The notes beneath the pieces are model-generated. The model made no database searches, was not told the DNA's origin, and was given only the letters and a program-made list of their open reading frames with translations. This document shows positions 53,029 to 61,283 of a stretch of 64,000 nucleotides of DNA, in pieces. Made by a program: the position numbers and the translations under genes. Location: NCBI GenBank assembly GCA_963746175.1, contig CAVVAH010000008.1, positions 682,001-746,000 on the forward strand. The letters run 5' to 3'. Source of the DNA: CAVVAH01 sp963746175 (GTDB lineage: Bacteria > Actinomycetota > Actinomycetes > JACCUZ01). Each line of letters starts with the position of its first letter. Position 1 is the first letter of the stretch.

Positions 53029-54789
53029 TTACTTCTCGAGGTACATGTCGCCGTACGGCCATGAGCCGTAGGGCGACCAGATGTAGATCTGGCCGTTCTC
53101 GCCCGAGGCCGACTTCACCTTCGAGCCGGACAGACGCTGCTCACGCCCGAAGCGGGTCGGGATGACCCACACCTGGGACATGGCCTCCTTGTTGAGCGCC
53201 TTCCACTGCTCGCTCTGTGCGGCGAGGTCGGTGTTGGCGAGCGCGTCGTTGACCTTCTGGTTGAACGCCTTGTCGTCGACCTGCGAGAGGTCGAAGCCAC
53301 CCGCCGGCGTGAACAGCGGCGGGATGACGGTCGACGCGTTCGGCCAGTCCGGGCCCCAGCCGGCGGCGATCAGGTCGCCGGCCTTGTCCGGGTCGAAGAC
53401 GATGCCGTAGAACTGGCCCGCCTCGATCGGGTTCGGCTTGACCTTGATGCCGGCCTTGCCGAGCGACGACACGACTGCGGCCGCGGCCCGGTCGTTTGTC
53501 GGCGTCTGGGGGTAGTCGAACTGGACCGTCTTCATCGGCTCACCGGACTGCTGGATGAGCGTCTTGGCGTACTCCGGGTCACCGTTGTCCGGGATCTTCT
53601 GGCCCAGCAGGCTGTCCCAGAGGCCCGACGGCGCGTAGGCCGAGGGCAGGTTCGGCTTGACGACACCGTCGGCCAGGTCGCCGGAGTACGCGCCACCGGC
53701 GATGGTGCGCAGCTGGGCGCGGTCGAGAGCGGCCGCGATCGCCTTGCGCTGGTCGAGGTTCGGCAGCTTCGCCACGTTGACCGCGTAGTAGCGGCTGTAC
53801 GGGTCGAGCTCGTTGACGCGACGGTCCTTGAAGCGGTCGGAACCGAACACGGTGGCCAGCGTCGCCGGCTCGATCGGGTCGGTGCTGATCGCCGTCTGGT
53901 CGTCGCCCGAGTCCGCCATCATGCGCTGGTCGATGACCGACGCCTCGAGGCCGAACTTGTAGACGATCTTGTCCGGGTACGCCGGACGGTAGTCGTCGGT
54001 CGCCGGGTCCCAGTTCTCGTTGCGGACCAGGACGAGCTGCGAGCCCTTGGTGTACTCCTGGATCTTGTACGGGCCGTTCGAGACCGGCTTGTCGTCGTAC
54101 TTCTCACCGGTGTCGGCGGCCTTGGGGACCGGCGCGAACGCGGTCAGCGTGACGGTGAAGTTGAAGTCACCGACCGGCTTCGAGAGGTTGAACGTGATCT
54201 TGTTGCCGTCGCAGACGACCGCCTTGTCGAAGGCAGCAGTGTCGTTGCCCTTGGTGACGTACGGGCCCTTGTAGACGGAGTTCCCGTCCTTGTCGGTCGG
54301 GATGTCGAGGTACTGGATCGCGTAGCTCGGACCGTCCGTGATGATGTCGGTCGCGAACGTGCGGGACACGCCGTACTTGAGGTCCTCGCAGGTCAGGTCC
54401 GACCCGTCTTCCCACTTCAGGCCGTCCTTGAGCGTCCACGACCAGGAGGTCGCGTCCTCGTTGGCCGTGCCCGTGTCGGTGGCGAGGTCCGGCGCAATCT
54501 CGTTGGCCTTCTTCTCGTCCGTCGTGAAGTTGTAGACGTTCAGCGTCCGGTTGAGGTAGCCGCTGGTGAAGGCCAAGTCCTCACCGGTGTAGTTGCGCTG
54601 GGGGTCGAGGTGCTGGATCTGGTCCGCGAGGGTGAGGAAGGTCAGCGTGCCGCCCTTGGTCGGCTCACCGCTTCCGCTGTCGCCCGTGTCGCCGGTGCCG
54701 CCGCCGCTGCTCCCGCCGCAGGCGGCGAGTGCCATCGCCGCCGCGCTCGCGAGGACAACTGCGCGCAGGCCGATGCTGGCCTTGCCCAT
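53029..54789 (-). CDS. Peptide ABC transporter substrate-binding lipoprotein (family 5)
   Basis: A 586-residue extracellular solute-binding protein. The lipoprotein signal is AVVLASAAAMALAACGG with lipid-bearing Cys24, then a Gly/Ser/Asp-rich linker and the SBP family 5 fold (GGTLTFLTLADQIQHLDPQR; TSWSWTLKDGLKWEDGSDLT; PVSNGPYKIQEYTKGSQLVL; YSRYYAVNVAKLPNLDQRKA). It captures oligo- or dipeptides for the permease complex. The position near typA recalls lpqW (Rv1166). The ATG at 54789 follows AGAAGGAGAC. Both flanking spacers contain hairpins. Confidence 0.93.
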   Translation of the reverse strand: MGKASIGLRAVVLASAAAMALAACGGSSGGGTGDTGDSGSGEPTKGGTLTFLTLADQIQHLDPQRNYTGEDLAFTSGYLNRTLNVYNFTTDEKKANEIAPDLATDTGTANEDATSWSWTLKDGLKWEDGSDLTCEDLKYGVSRTFATDIITDGPSYAIQYLDIPTDKDGNSVYKGPYVTKGNDTAAFDKAVVCDGNKITFNLSKPVGDFNFTVTLTAFAPVPKAADTGEKYDDKPVSNGPYKIQEYTKGSQLVLVRNENWDPATDDYRPAYPDKIVYKFGLEASVIDQRMMADSGDDQTAISTDPIEPATLATVFGSDRFKDRRVNELDPYSRYYAVNVAKLPNLDQRKAIAAALDRAQLRTIAGGAYSGDLADGVVKPNLPSAYAPSGLWDSLLGQKIPDNGDPEYAKTLIQQSGEPMKTVQFDYPQTPTNDRAAAAVVSSLGKAGIKVKPNPIEAGQFYGIVFDPDKAGDLIAAGWGPDWPNASTVIPPLFTPAGGFDLSQVDDKAFNQKVNDALANTDLAAQSEQWKALNKEAMSQVWVIPTRFGREQRLSGSKVKSASGENGQIYIWSPYGSWPYGDMYLEK

Positions 54790-54809
54790 GTGTCTCCTTC
54801 TGGTCTGGG

Positions 54810-54889
54810 CCGGGACGTTCGGTCCCGGTCCGTGGGCGACACCAACCCTCCACGTGCCGGTGTCGCGTTCTCCCCGGCGGTACCGGGGA
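54810..54889 (-). promoter_or_regulatory. Three consecutive hairpins in the leader of the binding-protein gene
   Basis: Stem pairs 54871-54877/54883-54889 (7 bp), 54836-54843/54859-54866 (8 bp) and 54810-54816/54822-54828 (7 bp, loop GTTCG) follow each other in the 113-base gap between permease C and the binding-protein ATG. They may stabilise or process the binding-protein mRNA, or end the permease transcript. Confidence 0.5.
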
Positions 54890-54902
54890 AGTCTGGTGTC
54901 GG

Positions 54903-55910
54903 TCAGGCTCGCCCTGCCCGCGGGTCGAGCGCGTCGCGGATGGCGTCGCCCAGCAGGTTGAACGCCAGGACGACGATGAACAGCGCGGTGCCCGGGATGA
55001 AGAGGTACGCAGGGTCGACGGTGTAGAAGGTCACCGAGTCCGAGAGCATCGCGCCCCACGACGGGGTCGGCGGCAGCAGGCCCACGCCGAGGAAGCTCAA
55101 CGTCGCCTCGGCAGCGATGTAGGTCGGGATGATGATCGAGGCGTAGACGAGGATCGGCGCCCACAGGTTCGGCAGGATCTCCCGGAAGAGGATCCGCGGG
55201 GTGCCGGCGCCCATGGACACGGCGGACTCGACGAACTCGCGCTCGCGCAGGCTCAGCACCTGCCCGCGGACGATGCGGGCGAGGTAGGGCCAGCCGAAGA
55301 CGCTGAGCACCAGGATGATGTACGTCACCCGCGCGACGTTGCCGGGCATGTTGAACGTCTGCTCCAGGCGCTGCGTGAGGACCGGCGACATCGCCAGCAG
55401 GATCAGCAGCAGCGGGAAGGCCAGGATGAGGTCCATCAGCCGGCCGAGGGCGGTGTCGACCCAGCCCTTCGAGTAGCCGGCGATGATGCCGACGACCACG
55501 CCGAACACCATGGTCAGCAGGGTCGAGGACAGCGCGATCAGCAGCGAGATACGGGCGCCGTAGAGCAGCCGGGCGAAGATGTCGCGACCGGTCTGCGGCT
55601 CGACGCCGAGGGGGTGGTCCGCCGATACGCCACCCCACTTGCCGGTCGGCAGGCCACCCAGGTCGCTGATGAGCCCTTCCTTGATGTCGTTGTGGAAGGA
55701 GTAGGGGTCGACGCCGACGAGCTTGCAGACCAGCGGGGCGAACGCCGCCACGAGGAGCACCACGACCACGGTGATGAGGCTGACCATCGCGACCTTGTCG
55801 CGGCGCAACCGGCCCCAGGCGATCTGGCTGAGGGACCGCCCGGCGATCTCGGTCGCCTCGGTGCTGGAACCGGTCGAGGTCTCGACCGCGTGGTCGGATG
55901 CGAGCGACAT
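54903..55910 (-). CDS. Oligopeptide/dipeptide ABC transporter permease (DppC/OppC type)
   Basis: A 335-residue permease from the ATG at 55910 (SLASDHAVETSTG follows; an upstream start at 55946 is less likely). The DppC-type N-terminus (LSQIAWGRLRRDKVAMVSLI) leads a first helix, then LGVEPQTGRDIFARLLYGAR, the family hallmark before the core. The EAA loop is near EREFVESAVSMGAGTPRILF. The end LGDAIRDALDPRAGRA is typical. It is first of the five importer genes, an unusual order since permease B usually precedes C. Confidence 0.93.
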   Translation of the reverse strand: MSLASDHAVETSTGSSTEATEIAGRSLSQIAWGRLRRDKVAMVSLITVVVVLLVAAFAPLVCKLVGVDPYSFHNDIKEGLISDLGGLPTGKWGGVSADHPLGVEPQTGRDIFARLLYGARISLLIALSSTLLTMVFGVVVGIIAGYSKGWVDTALGRLMDLILAFPLLLILLAMSPVLTQRLEQTFNMPGNVARVTYIILVLSVFGWPYLARIVRGQVLSLREREFVESAVSMGAGTPRILFREILPNLWAPILVYASIIIPTYIAAEATLSFLGVGLLPPTPSWGAMLSDSVTFYTVDPAYLFIPGTALFIVVLAFNLLGDAIRDALDPRAGRA

Positions 55911-56213
55911 AGACCTGGCGCTACCTCTCCTCGATCGGCGTTTCATCCCCCGGTGACGCGGTCCGGACCCGCACCGAAGAACAATTCGCTTGCGCGTGGC
56001 CGGGAGGCCGTCCGGAGCAGGACTCTAGGACATGTCCACCCGAACACCTATGGGCGGAAGCCTCTGTTGCACAATCGTGACCGCCCCGAGACAAGTCGTC
56101 ACACGACTGACATCCGGGCAGGTCACACGGCGTGGCGACCAATCGACAGGGCGCCGAACGGGCCCGAGGGCCCCGCCTGCGGCGGGCTGTCACTCCCCGC
56201 TTCCGGCGGGCTG
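55911..56213. other. 303-base spacer between typA end and the importer operon
   Basis: This is where the promoter of the importer operon should lie. I see a TAGAGT (minus strand, near 56023) and an ACATGT palindrome around 56032, but no convincing -35 box, so no promoter is called. Close to typA the spacer carries GC hairpins (56160-56186) and one unit of the duplicated typA end (56181-56204). No coding region is evident. Confidence 0.5.
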
Positions 56214-56227
56214 TCACTCCCGCTTCC
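56160..56227 (-). repeat. Tandem duplication of the typA 3' end, with GC hairpins
   Basis: Units 56181-56204 and 56205-56227 read GGCGGGCTGTCACTCCC(C)GCTTCC on the plus strand, 24 and 23 bases, and differ by one C. The second contains the typA stop (56214-56216); the first repeats the last codons and stop just downstream. Each holds a CCCGC/GCGGG stem, and 56172-56186 adds a 6-bp stem CCCGCC-TGC-GGCGGG. Together they look like a terminator region. Confidence 0.6.
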
Positions 56228-58085
56228 GGCGGGCCGTCGCCCGGGCCCGCTCGGAGGCGTCCAGGAGCACCTTGCGGATCCGGACGAACCCCGGCGTGAC
56301 CTCGACGCACTCGTCCTCGCGGCAGAACTCCAGCGCCTGCTCGAGCGACAGGACCTTGTGCGGGATGAGCGGCACGAGGATGTCGCCCGAGGACTGCCGC
56401 ATGTTGGTGAGCTTCTTCTCCTTGGTCGGGTTGACGTCCATGTCGTCCGACCGCGAGTTCTCGCCCACGATCATGCCCTCGAACACCTGGGTGCCGGGCC
56501 CGACGAACATCGTGCCGCGCTCCTGCAGGTTCGCCAGCGCGAAGCCGGTGGTGGGACCGGTGCGGTCGGCGACCAGGGAGCCGGTAGGACGGGTGCGGAT
56601 GTCGCCGTGCCACGGCTCGTACCGCTCGTGCACGTGGTGCAGCAGCCCGGTGCCGCGGGTCTCGGTGAGGAACTCGGTGCGGAACCCGATCAGCCCGCGG
56701 GCCGGCACGACGTACTCCATCCGGATCCAGCCGGTGCCGTGGTCGACCATCTGCTCGAGGCGGCCCTTGCGCAGCGCCAGCAGCTGGATGATCACGCCCT
56801 GGTAGTCGGCCGGCGCGTCGATCGTGAGCCGCTCGACCGGTTCGTGGATCTTGCCGTCGACGACCCGGGTGACCACCTGCGGCTTGCCGACCGTCAGCTC
56901 GAAGCCCTCCCGGCGCATGATCTCGACGAGGATCGCGAGCTGCAGCTCGCCACGGCCCTGGACCTCCCAGGTGTCCGGGCGCTCGGTGGGCAGCACCCGG
57001 ATCGAGACGTTGCCGACCAGCTCGGTGTCGAGCCGGCTCTTCACCAGCCGGGCGGTCAGCTTCTTGCCGCTCTGCCCCGCCAGCGGTGAGGTGTTGATCC
57101 CGATCGTCATCGAGATGCTCGGCTCGTCGATCGTGATGACCGGCAGCGGCCGCGGGTCGTCGGCGTCGGCCAGCGTCTCGCCGATGGTGATCTCCGGGAT
57201 GCCGGCGATGGCGATGATGTCGCCGGGCCCGGCCTTGTCGGCGGGCACCCGGTCGAGCGCCTCGGTCATCAGCAGCTCGGTGACCTTGACCCGCTCCTGG
57301 GTCCCGTCGGCGCGGCACCACATGACCGTCTGGCCCTTGCTGATCTCGCCCTGGTGGACCCGGCACAGAGCGAGGCGACCGAGGTACGGCGAGGCGTCGA
57401 GGTTGGTCACGTGCGCCTGCAGCGGTGCGGCGTCGTCGTACGTCGGGGCGGGCACCGAGCCGAGCACGGTGCGGAACAGCGGCTCGAGGTCCGGCGAGTC
57501 CGGCATCTCGCCGTCGGCGGGCCGGGTCAGCGAGGCCCGGCCCGCCTTGGCCGAGCAGTAGAGGATCGGGAACTCGATCTGCTCCTCGGTGGCGTCGAGG
57601 TCGAGGAACAGCTCATAGGTCTCGTCGACGACCTCGGCGATCCGCGCGTCCGGCCGGTCGACCTTGTTCACGACCAGGACGACGGGGAGCTTGGCCTGCA
57701 GCGCCTTGCGCAGCACGAACCGGGTCTGCGGCAGCGGTCCCTCGCTGGCGTCGACCAGGAGCAGGACGCCGTCGACCATCGACAGCCCGCGCTCGACCTC
57801 GCCACCGAAGTCGGCGTGGCCCGGGGTGTCGATGATGTTGATGGTGGCCTCGAGACCGTCGACCGTGTGCCGGACCGCGGTGTTCTTCGCGAGGATCGTG
57901 ATCCCCTTCTCACGCTCGAGGTCCATCGAGTCCATCACGCGCACGTCGACGTCGCCCTGCTCGGCCTGGTGGGCGGAGAACGCGCCGCTCTGCCAGAGCA
58001 TCGCGTCGACCAGCGTGGTCTTCCCGTGGTCGACGTGGGCGACGATCGCGACGTTGCGCAGGTCGTCTCGGGTGGCTGCGGGCAT
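56214..58085 (-). CDS. typA: Ribosome-associated GTPase TypA/BipA
   Basis: A 623-residue translational GTPase acting on ribosome assembly and stress adaptation. G1 AHVDHGKTT (residues about 15-23), G2 region around KGITILAKNT, G3 DTPGHADFGGE, G4 NKVDRPDA, G5 near SAKAGRASL. Domains II, III, V and the TypA-specific C-terminal domain follow (VMWCRADGTQERVKV; GRGELQLAILVEIMRREGFE; ARGLIGFRTEFLTETRGTG; NLQERGTMFVGPGTQVFEGM). The ATG at 58085 (PAATRDDLRNVAIV follows) is preferred to a longer open frame from 58196. It is the counterpart of Rv1165. Confidence 0.96.
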   Translation of the reverse strand: MPAATRDDLRNVAIVAHVDHGKTTLVDAMLWQSGAFSAHQAEQGDVDVRVMDSMDLEREKGITILAKNTAVRHTVDGLEATINIIDTPGHADFGGEVERGLSMVDGVLLLVDASEGPLPQTRFVLRKALQAKLPVVLVVNKVDRPDARIAEVVDETYELFLDLDATEEQIEFPILYCSAKAGRASLTRPADGEMPDSPDLEPLFRTVLGSVPAPTYDDAAPLQAHVTNLDASPYLGRLALCRVHQGEISKGQTVMWCRADGTQERVKVTELLMTEALDRVPADKAGPGDIIAIAGIPEITIGETLADADDPRPLPVITIDEPSISMTIGINTSPLAGQSGKKLTARLVKSRLDTELVGNVSIRVLPTERPDTWEVQGRGELQLAILVEIMRREGFELTVGKPQVVTRVVDGKIHEPVERLTIDAPADYQGVIIQLLALRKGRLEQMVDHGTGWIRMEYVVPARGLIGFRTEFLTETRGTGLLHHVHERYEPWHGDIRTRPTGSLVADRTGPTTGFALANLQERGTMFVGPGTQVFEGMIVGENSRSDDMDVNPTKEKKLTNMRQSSGDILVPLIPHKVLSLEQALEFCREDECVEVTPGFVRIRKVLLDASERARATARRKRE

Positions 58086-58197
58086 GCGGGGGACACTCGA
58101 TCCGTACGGGGGAAGGGGACGCGTCAGTCTACGGGCGCTGCGCTGGCCGCCCGGACACTCGCCGCGGTCGGTGGTGGCGGTCAGATCACGCCCCATG

Positions 58198-58222
58198 TCC
58201 CGCCGTCGTGGTGACGGTCAGA
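58198..58222. repeat. Direct copy of the element left terminus (tandem unit)
   Basis: 58198-58222 (TCCCGCCGTCGTGGTGACGG then TCAGA) is identical to 58236-58260, the start of the adjacent element, giving a 38-base period. A weaker third unit precedes it at about 58161-58197 (GGTCGGTGGTGGCGGTCAGA). The arrangement, tandem terminus units on one side of the element only, is the same as at 49078-49170. Confidence 0.65.
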
Positions 58223-58235
58223 CTTCGCGCCTGTC

Positions 58236-58530
58236 TCCCGCCGTCGTGGTGACGGTCAGAGCGGCAAAGACGCGGACGCTGCACCGTTCCGGCCGCTCGC
58301 CGTCGGTCCCTGACCCTGATTGCCCGAGCCGTGGGGCTGGCCCGGTCCGCATCGTGGTCTTGACCGGTCCACAACAGGCCGGTGCATTCCACAACAGGCG
58401 GATCGACCTGTTGCGGCCTGCACCCGCCAGTTGTCGTCGGACCACGTGCAGCCCAACGGCGGGCCAGTGCCGAACGGCGCTCGCCCCGCCCTCCTCGCCA
58501 GCCGCTCTGACAGCACCACGGACGGCGGGA
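58236..58530. repeat. Intergenic element with about 30-bp inverted termini (copy B)
   Basis: The left terminus 58236-58265 (TCCCGCCGT ... TCAGAGCGGC) recurs inverted at 58501-58530, with the outer 9 and inner 10 bases identical. The termini match those of copy A at 49141-49491. The interior differs from copy A except for being hairpin-rich: 58392-58398 pairs with 58407-58413, and the 25 bases 58392-58416 match 21752-21776 at 24 positions. No coding region is evident. It occupies the spacer upstream of typA and downstream of the phosphatase gene. Confidence 0.7.
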
Positions 58531-58533
58531 GAG

Positions 58534-60258
58534 CTAGCCGCCCTTCCGGCGCGGCAGGGGGAGGTCGCACCAGACGACCTTGCCGTCCGGGGTGGGTCGG
58601 GCGCCCCACCGAGCAGCGAGCATCGAGACCAGCTGGAGGCCGCGGCCGCCCTCGTCGGCGTCGGACACCTTGCGCAGCCGTGGCAGCGGGGTGTCGGCAT
58701 CGCTCACCGCGAGGGTGACGATCTCGTCGAGCAGGAGCACCGTGACGGTCGTCGGGCGGCTGGCGTGGCGCAGGGCGTTGGTGACCAGCTCGCTGACCAG
58801 CAGCTCCGCGAGCTCGCCGACCGCGTCGAGGTCCCAGTCCGCGAGCTGCCGACGCACCCAGGCGCGAGCGACGGCGACCTCCTCCACACCGCCGGACAGG
58901 TGCCAGGTGGCGACCCGGCCGTCATCGAGGCCGTGCAGGGCGGCCACCAGCAGCGCGATGTCGTCGTCGTGGTCCTCGTCACGGCCGAGATCGGCGAGGA
59001 CGTGGTCGCAGAGGGCCTCGAGGTCGGCCGGCCCGTCGGCGAGCGACCGGGCCAGGCGGCGCAGGCCGTCGTCGATGTCGACGTCGCGCGACTCGACCAG
59101 CCCGTCGGTGTACAGCGCCAGCCGCGACCCGTCCTCGACCCGCACGGTCGTCGACTCGAACGGGACGCCACCGACGCCGAGCGGCGCACCGGAGGGCTGC
59201 GGGAGCGGCTGGGCAACGCCGTCCGGCCCGTGCAGCACGGGCGGCGGGTGGCCCGCGGTCGCGAAGGACAACGAGCGGTCGACGGGGTCGAACACGGCGT
59301 ACACGCAGGTGGCCAGCTGCACCTCGTCGGTGCCCTGCGCCAGGTCGTCGAGGTGCCGCAGCACGTCCTCGGGCATCGGGTCGAGGACGGCGAGCATCCG
59401 GACCGCGGTCCGCAGCTGGCCCATCGCGGCCGCCGCCCGAAGCCCACGGCCCATGACGTCGCCGATGACGAACGCCGCCCGGCCGCAGGACAGCGGGATC
59501 ACGTCGAACCAGTCGCCGCCGACCCCGAGGTCGCGGCGGCCGGGGAGGTAGCGGCTCGCGGAGTCGACGCCGGTGACCCGGGGCTGCTGGCTCGGCAGCA
59601 GCGACCGCTGCAGCGCCACGGCGGTGGTGCGCGCCTCGTCGTACAGCCGCACGTTGTCCAGCGCGAGCGCCGCGCGCGCCACGATCTCCTCGACGAGCGC
59701 CACGTCAGCAGCGGCGAAGGCAGGCCCTTCGCCCGAGTCCCGGTGCAGCCCGACGAGACCGAGCACGCGGCCGCGCGCCAGCAGCGGGACGAAGAGGCTC
59801 GCGGCTCCCGCCCCGTGGCCGTCGCCCGTCCCGACGCCGCCTTCACCCCGTGTGAGGCCGGACGCCAGCGCAACGGCAGCGGCCCCGCCCACCGGGTACC
59901 CGAGCCAGTCGTCTCCGCCCGGCCCCGTCGCCTCGCCCGAGAGGTCGACGGTCGCGACCCGGAGGACGACGCCGCTGTCGGCGACCGCACCGCCCTCGGG
60001 GTGGAACAGGCTCTCGACCAGGTCGACGTGGACGACGTCGGCGAGGGCAGGCACGACGGTGCGCGCCACGCCCCGGGCGACCGCGCGCAGGTCCAAGGTG
60101 TCGGACAGGTGCGCGGTGGCCTCGACGAGCAAGCGGAGCCGTGTCTCGGCCGAGCTCGGCGCGTCGAGGCCCGGGGAGCCGGCGGACCGCGTGCGGTCTG
60201 TCCCGGTTCCAGCCACCTCGGCATCCTCCCCCAGGACCTGTCGCGGCGGCGAGGTCAC
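58534..60258 (-). CDS. GAF - SpoIIE/PP2C phosphatase - HATPase (RsbU/RsbW-like) protein
   Basis: A 574-residue signalling protein. The GAF domain (about 38-205) senses a signal. The SpoIIE/PP2C domain (about 215-425; GVGGDWFDVIPL, GDVMGRGLRAAAAMGQLRTA, FATAGHPPPVLHG, LYTDGLVESRD, HDDDIALLVA) keeps the metal-binding Asp residues. A C-terminal HATPase (about 435-570; LLVSELVTNALRHA, EGGRGLQLVSMLA) resembles the RsbW anti-sigma kinase. One protein thus combines the phosphatase and kinase of a partner-switching pathway acting on an anti-sigma-antagonist not encoded here. GTG start at 60258. It ends next to repeat copy B. Confidence 0.9.
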   Translation of the reverse strand: MTSPPRQVLGEDAEVAGTGTDRTRSAGSPGLDAPSSAETRLRLLVEATAHLSDTLDLRAVARGVARTVVPALADVVHVDLVESLFHPEGGAVADSGVVLRVATVDLSGEATGPGGDDWLGYPVGGAAAVALASGLTRGEGGVGTGDGHGAGAASLFVPLLARGRVLGLVGLHRDSGEGPAFAAADVALVEEIVARAALALDNVRLYDEARTTAVALQRSLLPSQQPRVTGVDSASRYLPGRRDLGVGGDWFDVIPLSCGRAAFVIGDVMGRGLRAAAAMGQLRTAVRMLAVLDPMPEDVLRHLDDLAQGTDEVQLATCVYAVFDPVDRSLSFATAGHPPPVLHGPDGVAQPLPQPSGAPLGVGGVPFESTTVRVEDGSRLALYTDGLVESRDVDIDDGLRRLARSLADGPADLEALCDHVLADLGRDEDHDDDIALLVAALHGLDDGRVATWHLSGGVEEVAVARAWVRRQLADWDLDAVGELAELLVSELVTNALRHASRPTTVTVLLLDEIVTLAVSDADTPLPRLRKVSDADEGGRGLQLVSMLAARWGARPTPDGKVVWCDLPLPRRKGG

Positions 60259-60421
60259 CCCGATCGCACGGCCGTCGCCGTGTGTCCGACCTCACGCCCT
60301 CCCGCGTGTCCACGCCTCGGGATCGGGTGACACACTGACCGGCGGCAGCCACCGGGCGCACGCCCTGCCGCGGCCTCCGCGGCGGGCGCTTTCCTCCGAC
60401 CTCGAGTCACCAGGGACGGCG

Positions 60422-61225
60422 ATGAGCAGCACTCTGACCGGCGACGGACGACGGGCCAAGATCTCGGCCCGCACGCTGCGCACCGACCGCTGGTGGCTCT
60501 TCCCGCTCGGCAACGCCGTCGCCCTCGGCATCTTCCTGCTGTATGCCACCGTGCGGCTGTTCTGGGACAAGTCCTACTTCGTCGAGGACTTCCACTACAT
60601 CGCGCCGTTCTACTCGCCGTGCCTGTCGACCGACTGCCCCGAGGGCACGTCGCCGTTCGGCCAGCCGATCGGGTCGATGCCGTCCTGGCTGTCGCCCGCG
60701 ATGCTCATCCTGCTGCTGCCGGGCGGCTTCCGGGCCACCTGCTACTACTACCGGAAGTCCTACTACCGGGCGTTCTGGTTCTCCCCGCCGGCGTGCGCCG
60801 TCGGCGAGCCGCACAAGACCTACAGCGGCGAGACCAGGTTTCCGCTGATCTTCCAGAACTCGCACCGCTGGTTCTTCTACGCCGCGGTCGCGATCGGCCT
60901 GATCCTGTCGTACGACGCGGTGCTGGCGTTCCACGGTGACGGGGGCGGGATCGGCATCGGGCTCGGCACGCTCATCCTCGTCGCGAACGCGATCCTCATC
61001 TGGGCGTACACGCTGGGCTGCCACTCGTGCCGCAGCATCACCGGCGGCCGGCTCAACCACTTCTCGCGACACCCGGCCCGGTACTGGATCTGGACCCAGG
61101 TCTCGAAGCTGAACGCCCGCCACGGGCAGTTCGCGTTCATCTCGATGTACAGCATCGTGATCGCGGACCTCTACGTCTGGCTCGTCGCCAGCGGCACGAT
61201 CTCCGACCTCCGCATCATCAACTGA
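60422..61225 (+). CDS. sdhC: Succinate dehydrogenase membrane anchor (Sdh1-type)
   Basis: A 267-residue inner-membrane protein with five or six helices (WWLFPLGNAVALGIFLLYAT, PSWLSPAMLILLLPGGF, FFYAAVAIGLILSYDAVLAF, GLGTLILVANAILIWAYTLG, AFISMYSIVIADLYVWLVAS). It is the anchor of the Sdh1 complex (compare Rv0249c) and passes electrons to the quinone pool. Conserved-looking His residues occur in QNSHRWFF, LGCHSCRS and ARHGQF; heme ligation cannot be judged. The ATG at 60422 was chosen because family similarity starts there. sdhA follows after 58 bases. Confidence 0.85.
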   Translation: MSSTLTGDGRRAKISARTLRTDRWWLFPLGNAVALGIFLLYATVRLFWDKSYFVEDFHYIAPFYSPCLSTDCPEGTSPFGQPIGSMPSWLSPAMLILLLPGGFRATCYYYRKSYYRAFWFSPPACAVGEPHKTYSGETRFPLIFQNSHRWFFYAAVAIGLILSYDAVLAFHGDGGGIGIGLGTLILVANAILIWAYTLGCHSCRSITGGRLNHFSRHPARYWIWTQVSKLNARHGQFAFISMYSIVIADLYVWLVASGTISDLRIIN

Positions 61226-61283
61226 GGCGGGCTCCGCAGCACGACGGCCGACCGACGCACAAGCGAAGGATGATGAAGGACCG

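Noticed and set aside
55990..56060. Promoter for the importer operon around TAGAGT
   Set aside because: No -35 box at a suitable distance; could not be supported.
58161..58265. CRISPR array
   Set aside because: Only two or three units with a 13-base gap, no spacers of even length and no cas genes.
54729..60330. Open frames of 786 and 888 codons on the plus strand across typA and the RsbU-like gene
   Set aside because: Same reason: no recognisable domains and a low-complexity composition.
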